Shown here piece by piece: positions 1 to 8,706 of a DNA stretch of 64,000 nt (within the stretch, counting starts at the first letter, position 1; the number at the start of each line of letters is the position of its first letter). Source of the DNA: Pedobacter sp. SYSU D00535 (GTDB taxonomy: Bacteria; Bacteroidota; Bacteroidia; Sphingobacteriales; Sphingobacteriaceae); the NCBI RefSeq assembly GCF_017355855.1, contig NZ_JAFEWD010000003.1, positions 434,001 to 498,000 of the forward strand, read 5' to 3'. A program made the position numbers and the translations under genes. Below the pieces are notes generated by a model. The model was not told the DNA's origin. It did not search any database and saw only the letters and a list, made by a program, of their open reading frames with translations.

Positions 1-131
1 GTAAAGGATTTCATGACGAGCCTCAGTGCGCTGCCGTTTGTCCGGTTGATTGCTGCGTAGACGACGAGGACGTTCGTGAAACCGAAGAAGAATTGTTGGC
101 TAAAAAAGCCTGGTTACATTTGGAAGAGTAG
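1..131 (+). CDS. Ferredoxin, 4Fe-4S (C-terminal fragment)
   Basis: Only the last 42 codons are in the window (reading frame begins at base 3, stop TAG at 129-131). The visible peptide has the cysteine pattern CAAVCPVDCC followed by an acidic stretch and the end LHLEE. The CxxxCP motif is the distal half of a bacterial 2[4Fe-4S] ferredoxin domain, and the acidic tail after it resembles the short YfhL-like ferredoxins common in Bacteroidota. Such proteins carry electrons to cytoplasmic oxidoreductases; the partner cannot be told from here. The N-terminal half, including the first cluster motif, lies outside the window. An intrinsic terminator follows at once, so this is the last gene of its transcript. 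Confidence 0.75.
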   Translation, partial: KGFHDEPQCAAVCPVDCCVDDEDVRETEEELLAKKAWLHLEE

Positions 132-156
132 TAGCAGTAATTTAACTATCCAGATA

Positions 157-197
157 TAAAAAAGCCCGGTAAGTAAATTGCCGGGCTTTTCTTTTTT
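157..197. terminator. Bidirectional intrinsic terminator
   Basis: GCCCGG and CCGGGC arms flank an 11-nt A/T-rich loop, with an A-run on the left and a T-rich run on the right. It sits between the end of the ferredoxin gene and the end of the convergent DUF2383-like gene, so it can serve both strands. Confidence 0.8.
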
Positions 198-209
198 AGG
201 GTTCGTCCT

Positions 210-671
210 TTAGGACGTTGCGTACTGGTTCTCTAGATTTTGAATGTTGTGCAAGCATTCAGCGATACTTTGACGCTGAGACATCACGATATCCCGTACA
301 TCAGAAGGAAGACTTGTATCCTCAAGTACTTTATCGTAGGTTTCAATTGCTGATTTCTCACCTGTAATACAAGCATCTAGTACTGCCTTGTTTTCATTCG
401 GCATGATTGATGACTTGATATCAATCCAAGTGCGGTGGATAGCTCCCAAAGGTCCTCCTTTTTCATTGTCTGAATTGGAGCCGAATTTGTGAAGACAGCT
501 TTTTAGCTCCATTTCAAATTCAGAACGCTGGATAGAGTAAGTGGTAAAAAGAGCTTTAAGCTCTGCTGACTCACAATTTTCGGCGGCGTTTTTATAACCT
601 TCTTTACCATCATTAGCAATGTGAAGAAGATGCTTTAACCCGTCCTGTATTTTTTCATTACTATTTTCCAT
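210..671 (-). CDS. PA2169/DUF2383-like four-helix-bundle protein
   Basis: A 153-residue all-helical protein. I chose the ATG at 671 because a strong Shine-Dalgarno (AAGGAGGT) lies just upstream; a longer frame reaching 719 would add 16 residues that overlap the preceding gene. The sequence looks like the ferritin-like PA2169/DUF2383 family: a conserved N-terminal part reading GLKHLLHIANDGKEGY, an ExK-rich middle, then TGEKSAIETYDKVLED, where the acidic residues and histidines would line a ferritin-like core. The biochemical function of the family is unknown; members often sit in general-stress clusters. It follows the YciF-like gene by 13 nt on the same strand, so the two are probably co-transcribed. 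The family call is from recall of the sequence pattern. Confidence 0.75.
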   Translation of the reverse strand: MENSNEKIQDGLKHLLHIANDGKEGYKNAAENCESAELKALFTTYSIQRSEFEMELKSCLHKFGSNSDNEKGGPLGAIHRTWIDIKSSIMPNENKAVLDACITGEKSAIETYDKVLEDTSLPSDVRDIVMSQRQSIAECLHNIQNLENQYATS

Positions 672-675
672 AATT

Positions 676-683
676 ACCTCCTT
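676..683 (-). promoter_or_regulatory. Strong Shine-Dalgarno (AAGGAGGT)
   Basis: The minus strand reads AAGGAGGT four nucleotides before the ATG at 671. It sits in the 13-nt gap after the stop of the YciF-like gene and decides the start of the DUF2383-like protein. Such clear SD sequences are not typical of Bacteroidota genes. Confidence 0.7.
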
Positions 684-684
684 A

Positions 685-1221
685 TTATTCGCCCTCGGTA
701 TTTGCAGACTCGTTGACAAAGCTCTCGGCTACCTGCGTCAACTTCACGTCGGTACTCTTTTCTTCATCCAGCGTCTGCTGAAGTAAATTTGCAGCTTCGG
801 TCATGCCTAAGGTGTTTGCAAGCGTCCTTAGTGTTCCGTAAGATGCGATCTCGTAGTGCTCTATTTTCTGTGCAGAAGAAATGATCGCGGCGTCACGAGT
901 CATGCTGCCATCTTCAGTTTCTTCCATCATGCCTTTGCCTTCTTCTACTAGACCTTCCATAGCTTCGCATTTTTTACCTGCTGCTTTTACGCCGATAAGT
1001 TCAAATACTTTTTCCAGGCGGGCAATTTGCTCTTCTGTTTCAGTAAGGTGTTGTTCAAGGCAACTGCGCAGCTCGTCAGACGTAGCACTTTTAGCCATCT
1101 TTGGAAGTGCTTTGGCTAAATGTTTTTCTGCCCAATAAATATCTTTAAGCTCATCTTTGAACAAATTCTTCAAGCCTGTTTCTTCGTTGCCAGATGTTTT
1201 TTTTTCTTCTTGTTTTTTCAT
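685..1221 (-). CDS. YciF-like ferritin-like protein (DUF892)
   Basis: A 178-residue protein with a Lys/Glu-rich N-terminus and then the DUF892 (YciE/YciF) signature: LKDIYWAEKHLAKALPKM near residues 26-43, followed by EQHLTETEEQIARLEKVFELIG and a C-terminal EHYEIASYGTLRTLA segment. The E and H residues in these helices are the ones that form the di-metal site in structurally known YciF proteins. YciF-type proteins are stress-associated and their enzymatic role is unsettled. The gene is first in a two-gene minus-strand unit with the DUF2383-like gene; pairing two small ferritin-like proteins suggests an oxidative, osmotic or stationary-phase role (inference). The family assignment is good, the function open. 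Confidence 0.85.
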   Translation of the reverse strand: MKKQEEKKTSGNEETGLKNLFKDELKDIYWAEKHLAKALPKMAKSATSDELRSCLEQHLTETEEQIARLEKVFELIGVKAAGKKCEAMEGLVEEGKGMMEETEDGSMTRDAAIISSAQKIEHYEIASYGTLRTLANTLGMTEAANLLQQTLDEEKSTDVKLTQVAESFVNESANTEGE

Positions 1222-1412
1222 AGTATTTAGATTTTAAGTTTTCGGTTGATCCTAACCATTTGTGTAATTTTAACAGCCTGCCTGTTAAAGAGTTTTTTTA
1301 AATTTCAAATGCGATGACCATTTTGATTGGAAACCTTAGGTCCCCAACTCTCGTATTAACCCTGAATTGTCCAATTAAAAGACTATACTTGAACCAGTAA
1401 ACAAATTATTAA

Positions 1413-4400
1413 ATGCGAAAATTTTCTTTCCAGCAACAGGTGCTAACAGGCTTCGTTGCAACACTTTTCTTTGTGTTTCTGTTAGCCGTTGTCTCCTATG
1501 TAAGTATTGAAAATCTTCAGGAAAACGGAGAAGCTCTGAATCGCACCGAACAAATAGTGCGCTTAACAGAAGAGATAGAACAAAGCCTGGTAGATGCAGA
1601 AACCAGTGAAAGGGGTTTTGTTATTACCGGTAATCCTGAATTTCTAGATCGATACCATTCTACTATAAATCTTGTAAATCCCGGTATTCAGAAGTTAAGA
1701 GACTTAATCGGTACTGACCCGCAGCAGGTAAAGTTGTTGGATTCATTAAGCTTTTATGCAGCGCTGAAGTTGGAGGAGATGAAGCGTATTGTGGCGGCGT
1801 ACGACGGTACTAGTCAGGCAGCCTCTTTTGATCTCATAAAAACCAATCGCGGCCGCAGTTATATGAACAAGGTGAGGAGTTTTTCCAGTGAAATAGAAAG
1901 GTTGGAAAGTCAGCAACTGGTTGCGGGGAAAAGCGAAGGGAGTAAAGCAGTGGCGAGGACACGGACTATTATCCTGCTGGGTTCTTTCGTGATCCTGTGT
2001 CTTATCGTAGTACTCTTTGCTTATATCAAGAAGACTTTCTGGCATCAGAAGTTAATAGAGGATCGCGTTAGATCGACTAACGCCGAGTTGGAAAAGATTA
2101 CCCACGAAAACGAAAGACAAAATTGGTTGCTTGAAGGCGCCGTGATAGTAGATGCGGCTATGCGGGGTGCTCAAACATTGGATGAACGCGCTCTATGTAT
2201 CATCGTTGAAATCTCAAAACACGTAAAGGCAAATATTGGAGTTATTTATATCGCTGATCCATCGGCGACGAACCTGCACTTTAAGGCTAGCTATGGTTTT
2301 CCACCTGATGAAGCCCCGCAGCTTATCAAACCTCAGGAAGGACTTATCGGTCAAGCTATTGCTCAAAGGAAGGGTTTGGCATTTGATAAAGTGCCTGATG
2401 GTTATATTAAAGTCGGGTCTGGACTGGGTCAGACGAAACCCAACTGCATTTTCATTCAGCCTATATTTTTAGGAGAACAGTTGAAAGGTGTTATTGAACT
2501 AGCATTTGTCGACCAAATTAATCCTAGTACTGCCGAGTTCTTTAACAAGGTGGTTTACAGTATAGGAGTAGCAATCGGAGCTGCAGAAGCAAGGGTTAAG
2601 ATGTTGGATCTTGTTGAAAAAACGAAGCAACAGGCCGAGGAACTGGAAGCACAGCACTCCAAAATACAGTCGTCTAACGAAGAACTGCTAAGGAAAACAT
2701 CTCAACTTCAGGCTTCTGAAGAGGAAATGAAGCGCCAGCAGGAGGAACTTCGACGGGCAAATGAGGAAATGAGAAAAATCTCATTGGAAAACGAGCGGCA
2801 AAACTGGGTGCTTGTTGGCTCCAATACAATTGGCCAAGCCATCCGGGAAGAACATGGTTCTTCGGCGTTTTCAGTGAATTCGCTGGCGTCAAGGGTTTTA
2901 TCGTCCCTGGCCTCCTACGTAAATGCCCAGGTAGGTGTAATATTCATTGCCGACGACTCGGGGCAGAAACTCAACTATGCCGGAGGATACGCATTTCAGC
3001 CTGCGCCTGGCCAATCTCCATCGTATGCCTTGGGTGAAGGGCTTATTGGGCAAGCAGCTCGTGACGGTAAAATGGTTGTATATAACGAAGTACTGGATGA
3101 TCATATAAAGGTAAGCACTGGCCTCGGAGAGGTAAGCGCCCGGACGGTTATTGTGCAGCCACTTTTAGCTCTTGGTAAACTAAAGGGTGTAATCGAGTTA
3201 GGATTTACCAGCGAAGTGTCGACTCAGGTAATCGAATTCGTGGAGTGGATGAAGGAGATTTTGGCAGTCGAAATCACGACCGCCCAGGCGAAAATTTACA
3301 ATCAGGAACTCTTTGAGAAAACTCAGCTTCAGGCTGAAGAGCTCGAAAGTCAGCATGAAGAGTTGAGGACAACCAACGAAGAACTTATCAGGAAAACGCA
3401 GCTGTTGCAAGCTTCTGAAGAGGAGTTAATGGTGCAACAGGAAGAGCTTCGTCAGACAAATGCTGAACTGGAGGAAAAGGCCGAATTGTTGGAGGAAAGG
3501 AATAGGGCCATTGAGCAAGCTCGCGAGGCGATGGTTCTGAAGGCCGAAGAGCTTGAGCAAAGCAGTAAATATAAGTCGGAGTTCCTGGCTAATATGAGCC
3601 ATGAGTTGCGCACTCCGCTGAATAGTATTTTGATCCTGGCAAAAATTCTACGGGAGAATAAACACGCCAATCTTAACCCCGAACAAATTAAATACGCTGG
3701 TGTAATTCATACCGCTGGAAGTGACCTTCTGAATTTGATTAATGATATCCTTGACCTATCTAAGATAGAATCTGGAAAAATTGATATCAATGCTGAAGAA
3801 GTAAGTCATGCCGATATGAAATCTGACATGGAACTTCTTTTCCACGAGGTGGCGAATACGAAAAAGATTGAATTTAACTACTCTGTAGCTCCGGGTGTGC
3901 CGGCATACATGATCTCAGATCGTCAGCGGGTAGAACAGATCATTAAGAACTTGCTGTCGAATGCATTTAAGTTCACACCGCAGAATGGAAAAGTATCAGT
4001 AAGTGTCAGCTTGGTAAAAGAGCAAATGGACTTTTCAAATGAGAGGTTGAAAAACGCCAACAACGGAATTCTTGCATTCGCAGTAAAAGACAGCGGTATT
4101 GGTATTCCGCTGGATAAGCAAAAAGCAATATTTGAAGCATTCCAGCAAGCAGATGGTACAACAAGCAGGAAATATGGGGGGACCGGTCTGGGTCTTTCTA
4201 TCTGCCGTGAGCTATCCAATTTATTGGGCGGCGAGATCAAGGTTCAGAGCGAGCCAAATGCAGGGAGTACGTTTACCTTATACCTTCCGCTGGAATTAGC
4301 TAATCAGGATACTTTAGCAACGGAAGAGATAACGCCTTTGAATCAGGAACCTGTTACCAAACCAGCGGAACCTGTAAGTTCACCCGCTCAGAAGCCTATC

Positions 4401-5648
4401 GTAGTCCAGGTAGATAGATCTGTAGGGGTAGCTAAGCTTCCTGATCCTAACAAGGAATACAGCCTGTTGATTGTTGAAGATGATCCAAACTTTGCGGAGA
4501 TTCTAAAAGACTATGCTAAGGAACGCGGCTTCAAGCCATTGCATGCAGCAGACGGGGTACAGGGACTTGAAATGGCGAAAGAGCGCAAGCCTGACGCCAT
4601 CGTTCTGGATATTATGCTGCCAGGCATGGATGGCTGGACAGTTCTTAAGAAATTGAAGGAAGATCCTCAGACTTATGGAATACCGGTGCATTTGATGTCG
4701 GCAAAAGAGGAAACAAACTCTAAAGCCCGTCTGGAAGGAGCGATTGGCTTCCTTAAAAAGCCGGTAGAGAAAGAAGAGCTTGACTCTGCCTTTGATACTC
4801 TTATTGAGGGAAGTGGAAAGACGAAGATCAAGCGCGTGCTACTGGTGGAAGATCAGCGCATCCAAAGCGACGTTTTAACGAATCAGCTGAAATCAAAAGG
4901 AGTAGAGGTAAAGCAGGCATTTGACGGTGAAGAAACAATGGCTGTGTTAGCGGAAGACGCTGACTTTGATTGCATTATCCTGGATCTTAAACTGCCGGAT
5001 ATATCAGGACTGGATTTGCTGGAGAAAATCAAGACTAACGAAGAGCTGGTTCCAGTTCCGGTGGTAATTAATACTGCCATGGAACTTGATCAGGATAGTA
5101 TGTCGAAGGTGATGAAACATACACATGCAATGGTGTTGAAAAGCAATAAGTCAAACGACAGGTTGCTTGACGAGATCAACCTGTTTATGAATAAGATTAA
5201 GACTGCCGAAATTCGTCCGGCAACGCTGGGTGGAGCGAAATCACCTACAGGGACCACCACTACGCTCGAAAAAACCTTGAAAGATAAAACCGTTCTGCTG
5301 GTGGATGACGATATGCGTAACATTTTCGCCCTATCAAGCGCTCTGCAGGAGTACGATCTTAAGATTGAAATTGCGAATAATGGAATAGAGGCTTTGAAAA
5401 AGCTTGAGGAGATGCCTGGAACGGATATTGTTCTGATGGATATCATGATGCCGGAAATGGATGGATACGAGACCATGAGGGAAATTAGAAAGCAGAGTCG
5501 CTTCACCAAGCTGCCTATTATCGCTTTAACAGCGAAGGCAATGAAGAATGATCGCGAACGGACTATAGAAGCAGGTGCGAACGATTATATTTCAAAGCCA
5601 GTAGATGTTGATAAACTGGTTTCAATGATGCGGGTATGGCTGAGTTAA
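1413..5648 (+). CDS. Hybrid histidine kinase (CHASE3, 2x GAF, HisKA, HATPase, 3x receiver)
   Basis: 1411 residues. Order: TM1 (about 11-31), periplasmic CHASE3-like domain (about 35-170, with a SERGFVITG motif), TM2 (about 186-206), GAF-like domain (about 255-400), coiled coil, second GAF-like domain (about 485-640), coiled coil, then HisKA with phospho-acceptor His730 in SHELRTP. The HATPase N box is near 846, the G1 box DSGIGIP near 893 and the G2 box GGTGLGLS near 922. Three receivers follow with acceptor Asp1066, Asp1191 and Asp1343. The two GAF-coiled-coil units resemble each other (both carry NERQNW and an LLRKT/LIRKT-type linker), suggesting an internal duplication. It overlaps cheR by 13 nt and heads the operon. 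The periplasmic CHASE3 domain and cytoplasmic GAFs imply two kinds of input; ligands are unknown. Confidence 0.92.
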   Translation: MRKFSFQQQVLTGFVATLFFVFLLAVVSYVSIENLQENGEALNRTEQIVRLTEEIEQSLVDAETSERGFVITGNPEFLDRYHSTINLVNPGIQKLRDLIGTDPQQVKLLDSLSFYAALKLEEMKRIVAAYDGTSQAASFDLIKTNRGRSYMNKVRSFSSEIERLESQQLVAGKSEGSKAVARTRTIILLGSFVILCLIVVLFAYIKKTFWHQKLIEDRVRSTNAELEKITHENERQNWLLEGAVIVDAAMRGAQTLDERALCIIVEISKHVKANIGVIYIADPSATNLHFKASYGFPPDEAPQLIKPQEGLIGQAIAQRKGLAFDKVPDGYIKVGSGLGQTKPNCIFIQPIFLGEQLKGVIELAFVDQINPSTAEFFNKVVYSIGVAIGAAEARVKMLDLVEKTKQQAEELEAQHSKIQSSNEELLRKTSQLQASEEEMKRQQEELRRANEEMRKISLENERQNWVLVGSNTIGQAIREEHGSSAFSVNSLASRVLSSLASYVNAQVGVIFIADDSGQKLNYAGGYAFQPAPGQSPSYALGEGLIGQAARDGKMVVYNEVLDDHIKVSTGLGEVSARTVIVQPLLALGKLKGVIELGFTSEVSTQVIEFVEWMKEILAVEITTAQAKIYNQELFEKTQLQAEELESQHEELRTTNEELIRKTQLLQASEEELMVQQEELRQTNAELEEKAELLEERNRAIEQAREAMVLKAEELEQSSKYKSEFLANMSHELRTPLNSILILAKILRENKHANLNPEQIKYAGVIHTAGSDLLNLINDILDLSKIESGKIDINAEEVSHADMKSDMELLFHEVANTKKIEFNYSVAPGVPAYMISDRQRVEQIIKNLLSNAFKFTPQNGKVSVSVSLVKEQMDFSNERLKNANNGILAFAVKDSGIGIPLDKQKAIFEAFQQADGTTSRKYGGTGLGLSICRELSNLLGGEIKVQSEPNAGSTFTLYLPLELANQDTLATEEITPLNQEPVTKPAEPVSSPAQKPIVVQVDRSVGVAKLPDPNKEYSLLIVEDDPNFAEILKDYAKERGFKPLHAADGVQGLEMAKERKPDAIVLDIMLPGMDGWTVLKKLKEDPQTYGIPVHLMSAKEETNSKARLEGAIGFLKKPVEKEELDSAFDTLIEGSGKTKIKRVLLVEDQRIQSDVLTNQLKSKGVEVKQAFDGEETMAVLAEDADFDCIILDLKLPDISGLDLLEKIKTNEELVPVPVVINTAMELDQDSMSKVMKHTHAMVLKSNKSNDRLLDEINLFMNKIKTAEIRPATLGGAKSPTGTTTTLEKTLKDKTVLLVDDDMRNIFALSSALQEYDLKIEIANNGIEALKKLEEMPGTDIVLMDIMMPEMDGYETMREIRKQSRFTKLPIIALTAKAMKNDRERTIEAGANDYISKPVDVDKLVSMMRVWLS

Positions 5649-6493
5649 GGAATCGAAACTTTTTAAGTTCTGCTACGGCAGATACAGTAACTTTCGAACA
5701 GATTGATGAGTTGGTAGAATGGGTAAAAAGAATTCACGGATTTGATTTTTCCGGCTACTCCAGGGCATCGTTGAAAAGGCGCGTTACACGCATTATGGAC
5801 CTTCATAACCTCACCCTGTTTGATCTGAAGTCCTTGCTGGTGAACGATTATGCTTTTTTCGAAGAGTTTATCATCGAGATTACTGTAAACGTAACCGAGA
5901 TGTTCAGAGACCCCGGATTTTACAGGGCGGTGCGCGAGAAAGTACTTCCGTACCTTGCTTCTTTTCAAAGAATAAAAGTATGGAACGCAGGCTGCTCCAC
6001 GGGGCAGGAACTCTACTCTTTTGCTATCCTTTTAGCAAAAGAGAACCTATACAAAAGATCCTTTTTATATGGGACAGATATTAATACGAGAGTGTTAGAT
6101 TTGGCTAAAAAAGGGATTTACGACTTGAAGTTGATGAAGCACTATTCTGAGAACTATCTCGAAAGTGGCGCTTCGGGTTCTCTTTCTGATTTTTACACTG
6201 CTCAATACGATGCAGCCTCCATCAATCATAGTTTAAAGAAAAACACGCTTTTTTCCGTGCATAACTTGGTTTCCGATGGCGTGTTTAACGAGTTTCAGCT
6301 AATTTCCTGCCGGAACGTGTTGATTTACTTCAATGTCGAGCTGCAACAAAAGGTAATATCCCTTTTTTATAATAGTCTTTGTCCTTTCGGTTTCCTTTGT
6401 CTGGGTTCAAAAGAGTCACTTCGGGATTCTGAATTATCAAGACGGTTTAAAGTGATTGATAAAGCGGAAAATATTTATCAAAAAATTGAATAA
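5636..6493 (+). CDS. cheR: CheR-type SAM-dependent protein methyltransferase
   Basis: 285 residues. The CheR N-terminal helical domain covers about 15-75, then the signature VNVTEMFRDP (84-93) and the SAM-binding motif NAGCSTGQE (117-125). Further motifs are YGTDIN and the late SCRNVLIYF. CheR methylates glutamates on chemoreceptors, but no MCP-type receptor, CheA, CheW or motility gene is in the window. In the Bacteroidota a CheR beside GAF/PAS hybrid kinases more likely tunes a non-chemotaxis signalling complex (inference). It starts inside the end of the upstream kinase gene and its end is overlapped by cheB, so synthesis is probably translationally coupled. The C-terminal end is short and carries no TPR or pentapeptide receptor-tethering motif that I can see. 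Confidence 0.92.
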   Translation: MAELRNRNFLSSATADTVTFEQIDELVEWVKRIHGFDFSGYSRASLKRRVTRIMDLHNLTLFDLKSLLVNDYAFFEEFIIEITVNVTEMFRDPGFYRAVREKVLPYLASFQRIKVWNAGCSTGQELYSFAILLAKENLYKRSFLYGTDINTRVLDLAKKGIYDLKLMKHYSENYLESGASGSLSDFYTAQYDAASINHSLKKNTLFSVHNLVSDGVFNEFQLISCRNVLIYFNVELQQKVISLFYNSLCPFGFLCLGSKESLRDSELSRRFKVIDKAENIYQKIE

Positions 6494-7115
6494 TCTGAAC
6501 AAGGATATCGAAAAGCGAGTGCGCGAAGCAAAAGTTTTGCTACTGGGCTGCTCAGCCGGAGGCTTCGGCCTGGTGTATGATCTTGTTTTGGGACTTCCAG
6601 AAGATTTTCCGCTCCCTGTTATTGTGATAATTCACAGAAGTAAGAAATATAGATCTTCGATGGAAGAACTGCTTGATAGCAAATCTCGTATTTCAGTAAA
6701 ATTAGCAGAAGACAAAGAGCAAATTAAAAAAGGATTTGTGTATTTTGCACCACCTGATTATCACTTGCTTCTTGAGCCGGAAGGTTTTTTCACCTTAGAT
6801 ACATCAGAACCTGTTATGTACTGTCGGCCTTCTATTGATGTAACCTTTCAAAGTGTGGCTGATGTGTATCAGGAAAACGTAATTGCACTACTGTTTTCGG
6901 GAGCGAATGCAGACGGTGCTGATGGGTTAGCATATATTCAAGCAAAAAAGGGACTGGTTGGAGTTCAAAATCCGGAGGCTGCTGAAGTTCGGACGATGCC
7001 GGATGCGGCAATTGGAAGATGCCAGGTAGATATGATATTGAGTAATAGTGAAATTTTTTCTTTTATAGGCAGTATTGCTACTGTCTTAAACAGTGTGAAA
7101 GATGGAAAAGATTAA
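6456..7115 (+). CDS. cheB: CheB-type methylesterase without receiver domain
   Basis: 219 residues, essentially only the CheB catalytic domain. Canonical CheB has about 350 residues with an N-terminal receiver, which is absent here. The catalytic triad is visible: Ser33 in GCSAGG, His60 in VIIHRS and Asp153 in SGANADG, with the Ser-His spacing (27) close to the enterobacterial enzyme. The expected activity is glutamate methylester hydrolysis or deamidation. The ATG at 6456 overlaps cheR by 38 nt; an in-frame TTG at 6486 overlapping the cheR stop is an alternative start. Without its own receiver, control must come from protein partners, plausibly the two hybrid kinases encoded on either side (inference). 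It overlaps the next gene by 14 nt. Confidence 0.9.
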   Translation: MIKRKIFIKKLNNLNKDIEKRVREAKVLLLGCSAGGFGLVYDLVLGLPEDFPLPVIVIIHRSKKYRSSMEELLDSKSRISVKLAEDKEQIKKGFVYFAPPDYHLLLEPEGFFTLDTSEPVMYCRPSIDVTFQSVADVYQENVIALLFSGANADGADGLAYIQAKKGLVGVQNPEAAEVRTMPDAAIGRCQVDMILSNSEIFSFIGSIATVLNSVKDGKD

Positions 7116-8706
7116 TTTGCTTATAGTTGATGATAAGCCGGAGAACATAGTAGCTCTGGAGGCTTTGATTCAACGTAACGATATCAATCTACTGAGCACA
7201 ACTTCTCCCAATGCAGCTCTTAAGATGTGCTGGGAGCAGGATATTCCGCTCGCACTCATTGATGTGCAAATGCCGGAAATGGACGGGTTTGAATTGGTGG
7301 AAATTTTGAAAAGTAACCCACGGACCCGAGAGATTCTGGTGATCTTTGTGACGGCTATCTCTAAAGAGTCAAAGTATGCAGTCCGTGGACTAACTGTTGG
7401 CGCAGTAGACTACTTATACAAACCCCTTGAACCTACTATCACCACTGCTAAAGTTGATTCTTTTATTCAGCTGGTTCGTAGCCAGCGTGAGGTAAAACGA
7501 AAAAATGTTGAGCTGGAATTATACCAGGCGGAACTAATTAAGGCCAAAGAACTGGCAGAGCAAGCGAAGCAGGTGAAGGAGCGTTTTCTCGCCAACATGA
7601 GTCATGAACTTCGCACCCCAATCAATGGGATATTGGGAATATCGCATCTTCTGGGAGAGAGTCCCTTGAATGAAGATCAACGTAAATGTGTGGACTTGCT
7701 GAAGGTTTCCTCGGAGGCCTTGCTGGGTGTGATTAATGACGTGCTGGATATATCGAAAATTGAAGCGGGTAAATTCCGGATAATCCCCACTGAAACCAAT
7801 ATTAAGAGTTTAGCGAAAGCCGTAGTTGATCTGCTCAAATTCCGTGCGGATGAAAAAGGAATTGACTTGAATTTGGAATTCAAAGGCTCTATTCCAAAAC
7901 TCGTGATGACCGACTCATTGAGGCTTAATCAAATATTGATGAACTTGCTGAGCAACGGCATCAAATTTACGGCGAAAGGGTCAGTGGATTTGTCGGTTTC
8001 AGTATTGGAGTTGAAGGATGGCGAAATCCAGATAGAATTTGCGGTCAAAGATTCCGGTATCGGAATTCCTAAAGATCGCATTGATAAAATTTTTGAGTCA
8101 TTTGAGCAGGCGCAGGAAGATACGATGCACAAATATGGGGGGACGGGCCTCGGCTTGTCTATTGTACAGCAGCTAGCAGGATTAATGGGTGGACGCCTTC
8201 ATGTCGATAGTGAGGAAGGGCAGGGAAGTACTTTCACATATACCAACTGGTATCAGGTAGTAGATAGCAATGTAGAGGAGATATCAGCGAAACCAGGGAT
8301 ATCTGAATTAGCTAAGTTCGAGAACGTGGCGGTGCTGGTAGCAGAGGACAATTTGGTGAATCAGTTTATGATTAGGAAGGTGCTGCAGAATTGGAACCTG
8401 GAGGTAGATGTGGTTGATAACGGAGAGAAGGTACTTGAGTGTTTAAAACAGAGCCATTACGACATCGTGCTGATGGATACACATATGCCAGTGATGGGAG
8501 GTTTTGAAGCGACCCGCCGAATTCGAACGGAAATGCTGGATGGCGTCAAAAATATTCCGATTATATCATTGTCTGCTGCAGTGCTAGAAGAAGAAAAGCA
8601 ACAGGCGTACGATGCGGGGGTTGACGATATAGTTACTAAACCGTTCGATCTTTCTGTTCTTCACCAAAAAATAGAAATGCTGGTGAGAAAAAAAGTCGAT
8701 GCCTAA
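7102..8706 (+). CDS. Hybrid histidine kinase (receiver, HisKA, HATPase, receiver)
   Basis: 534 residues, soluble. An N-terminal receiver (about 4-120, acceptor Asp54 in LIDVQMPEMDG) is followed by a coiled coil, HisKA with His168 in MSHELRTP, HATPase with N box MNLLSNGIKFT, G1 DSGIGIP and G2 GGTGLGLS, and a C-terminal receiver (about 410-530, acceptor Asp459 in LMDTHMPVMGG). There is no membrane segment or sensor domain, so it probably takes its input through the N-terminal receiver, for example from the membrane kinase at the head of the operon, making a two-kinase phosphorelay (inference). No DNA-binding output is encoded in the operon. It overlaps cheB by 14 nt and the BtuF-like gene by 8 nt. 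Confidence 0.9.
   Translation: MEKINLLIVDDKPENIVALEALIQRNDINLLSTTSPNAALKMCWEQDIPLALIDVQMPEMDGFELVEILKSNPRTREILVIFVTAISKESKYAVRGLTVGAVDYLYKPLEPTITTAKVDSFIQLVRSQREVKRKNVELELYQAELIKAKELAEQAKQVKERFLANMSHELRTPINGILGISHLLGESPLNEDQRKCVDLLKVSSEALLGVINDVLDISKIEAGKFRIIPTETNIKSLAKAVVDLLKFRADEKGIDLNLEFKGSIPKLVMTDSLRLNQILMNLLSNGIKFTAKGSVDLSVSVLELKDGEIQIEFAVKDSGIGIPKDRIDKIFESFEQAQEDTMHKYGGTGLGLSIVQQLAGLMGGRLHVDSEEGQGSTFTYTNWYQVVDSNVEEISAKPGISELAKFENVAVLVAEDNLVNQFMIRKVLQNWNLEVDVVDNGEKVLECLKQSHYDIVLMDTHMPVMGGFEATRRIRTEMLDGVKNIPIISLSAAVLEEEKQQAYDAGVDDIVTKPFDLSVLHQKIEMLVRKKVDA

Noticed and set aside
5090-5509. Minus-strand ORF of 139 codons in the third receiver region
   Set aside because: Antisense to conserved receiver domains; Ser/Ile-rich composition of an antisense shadow.
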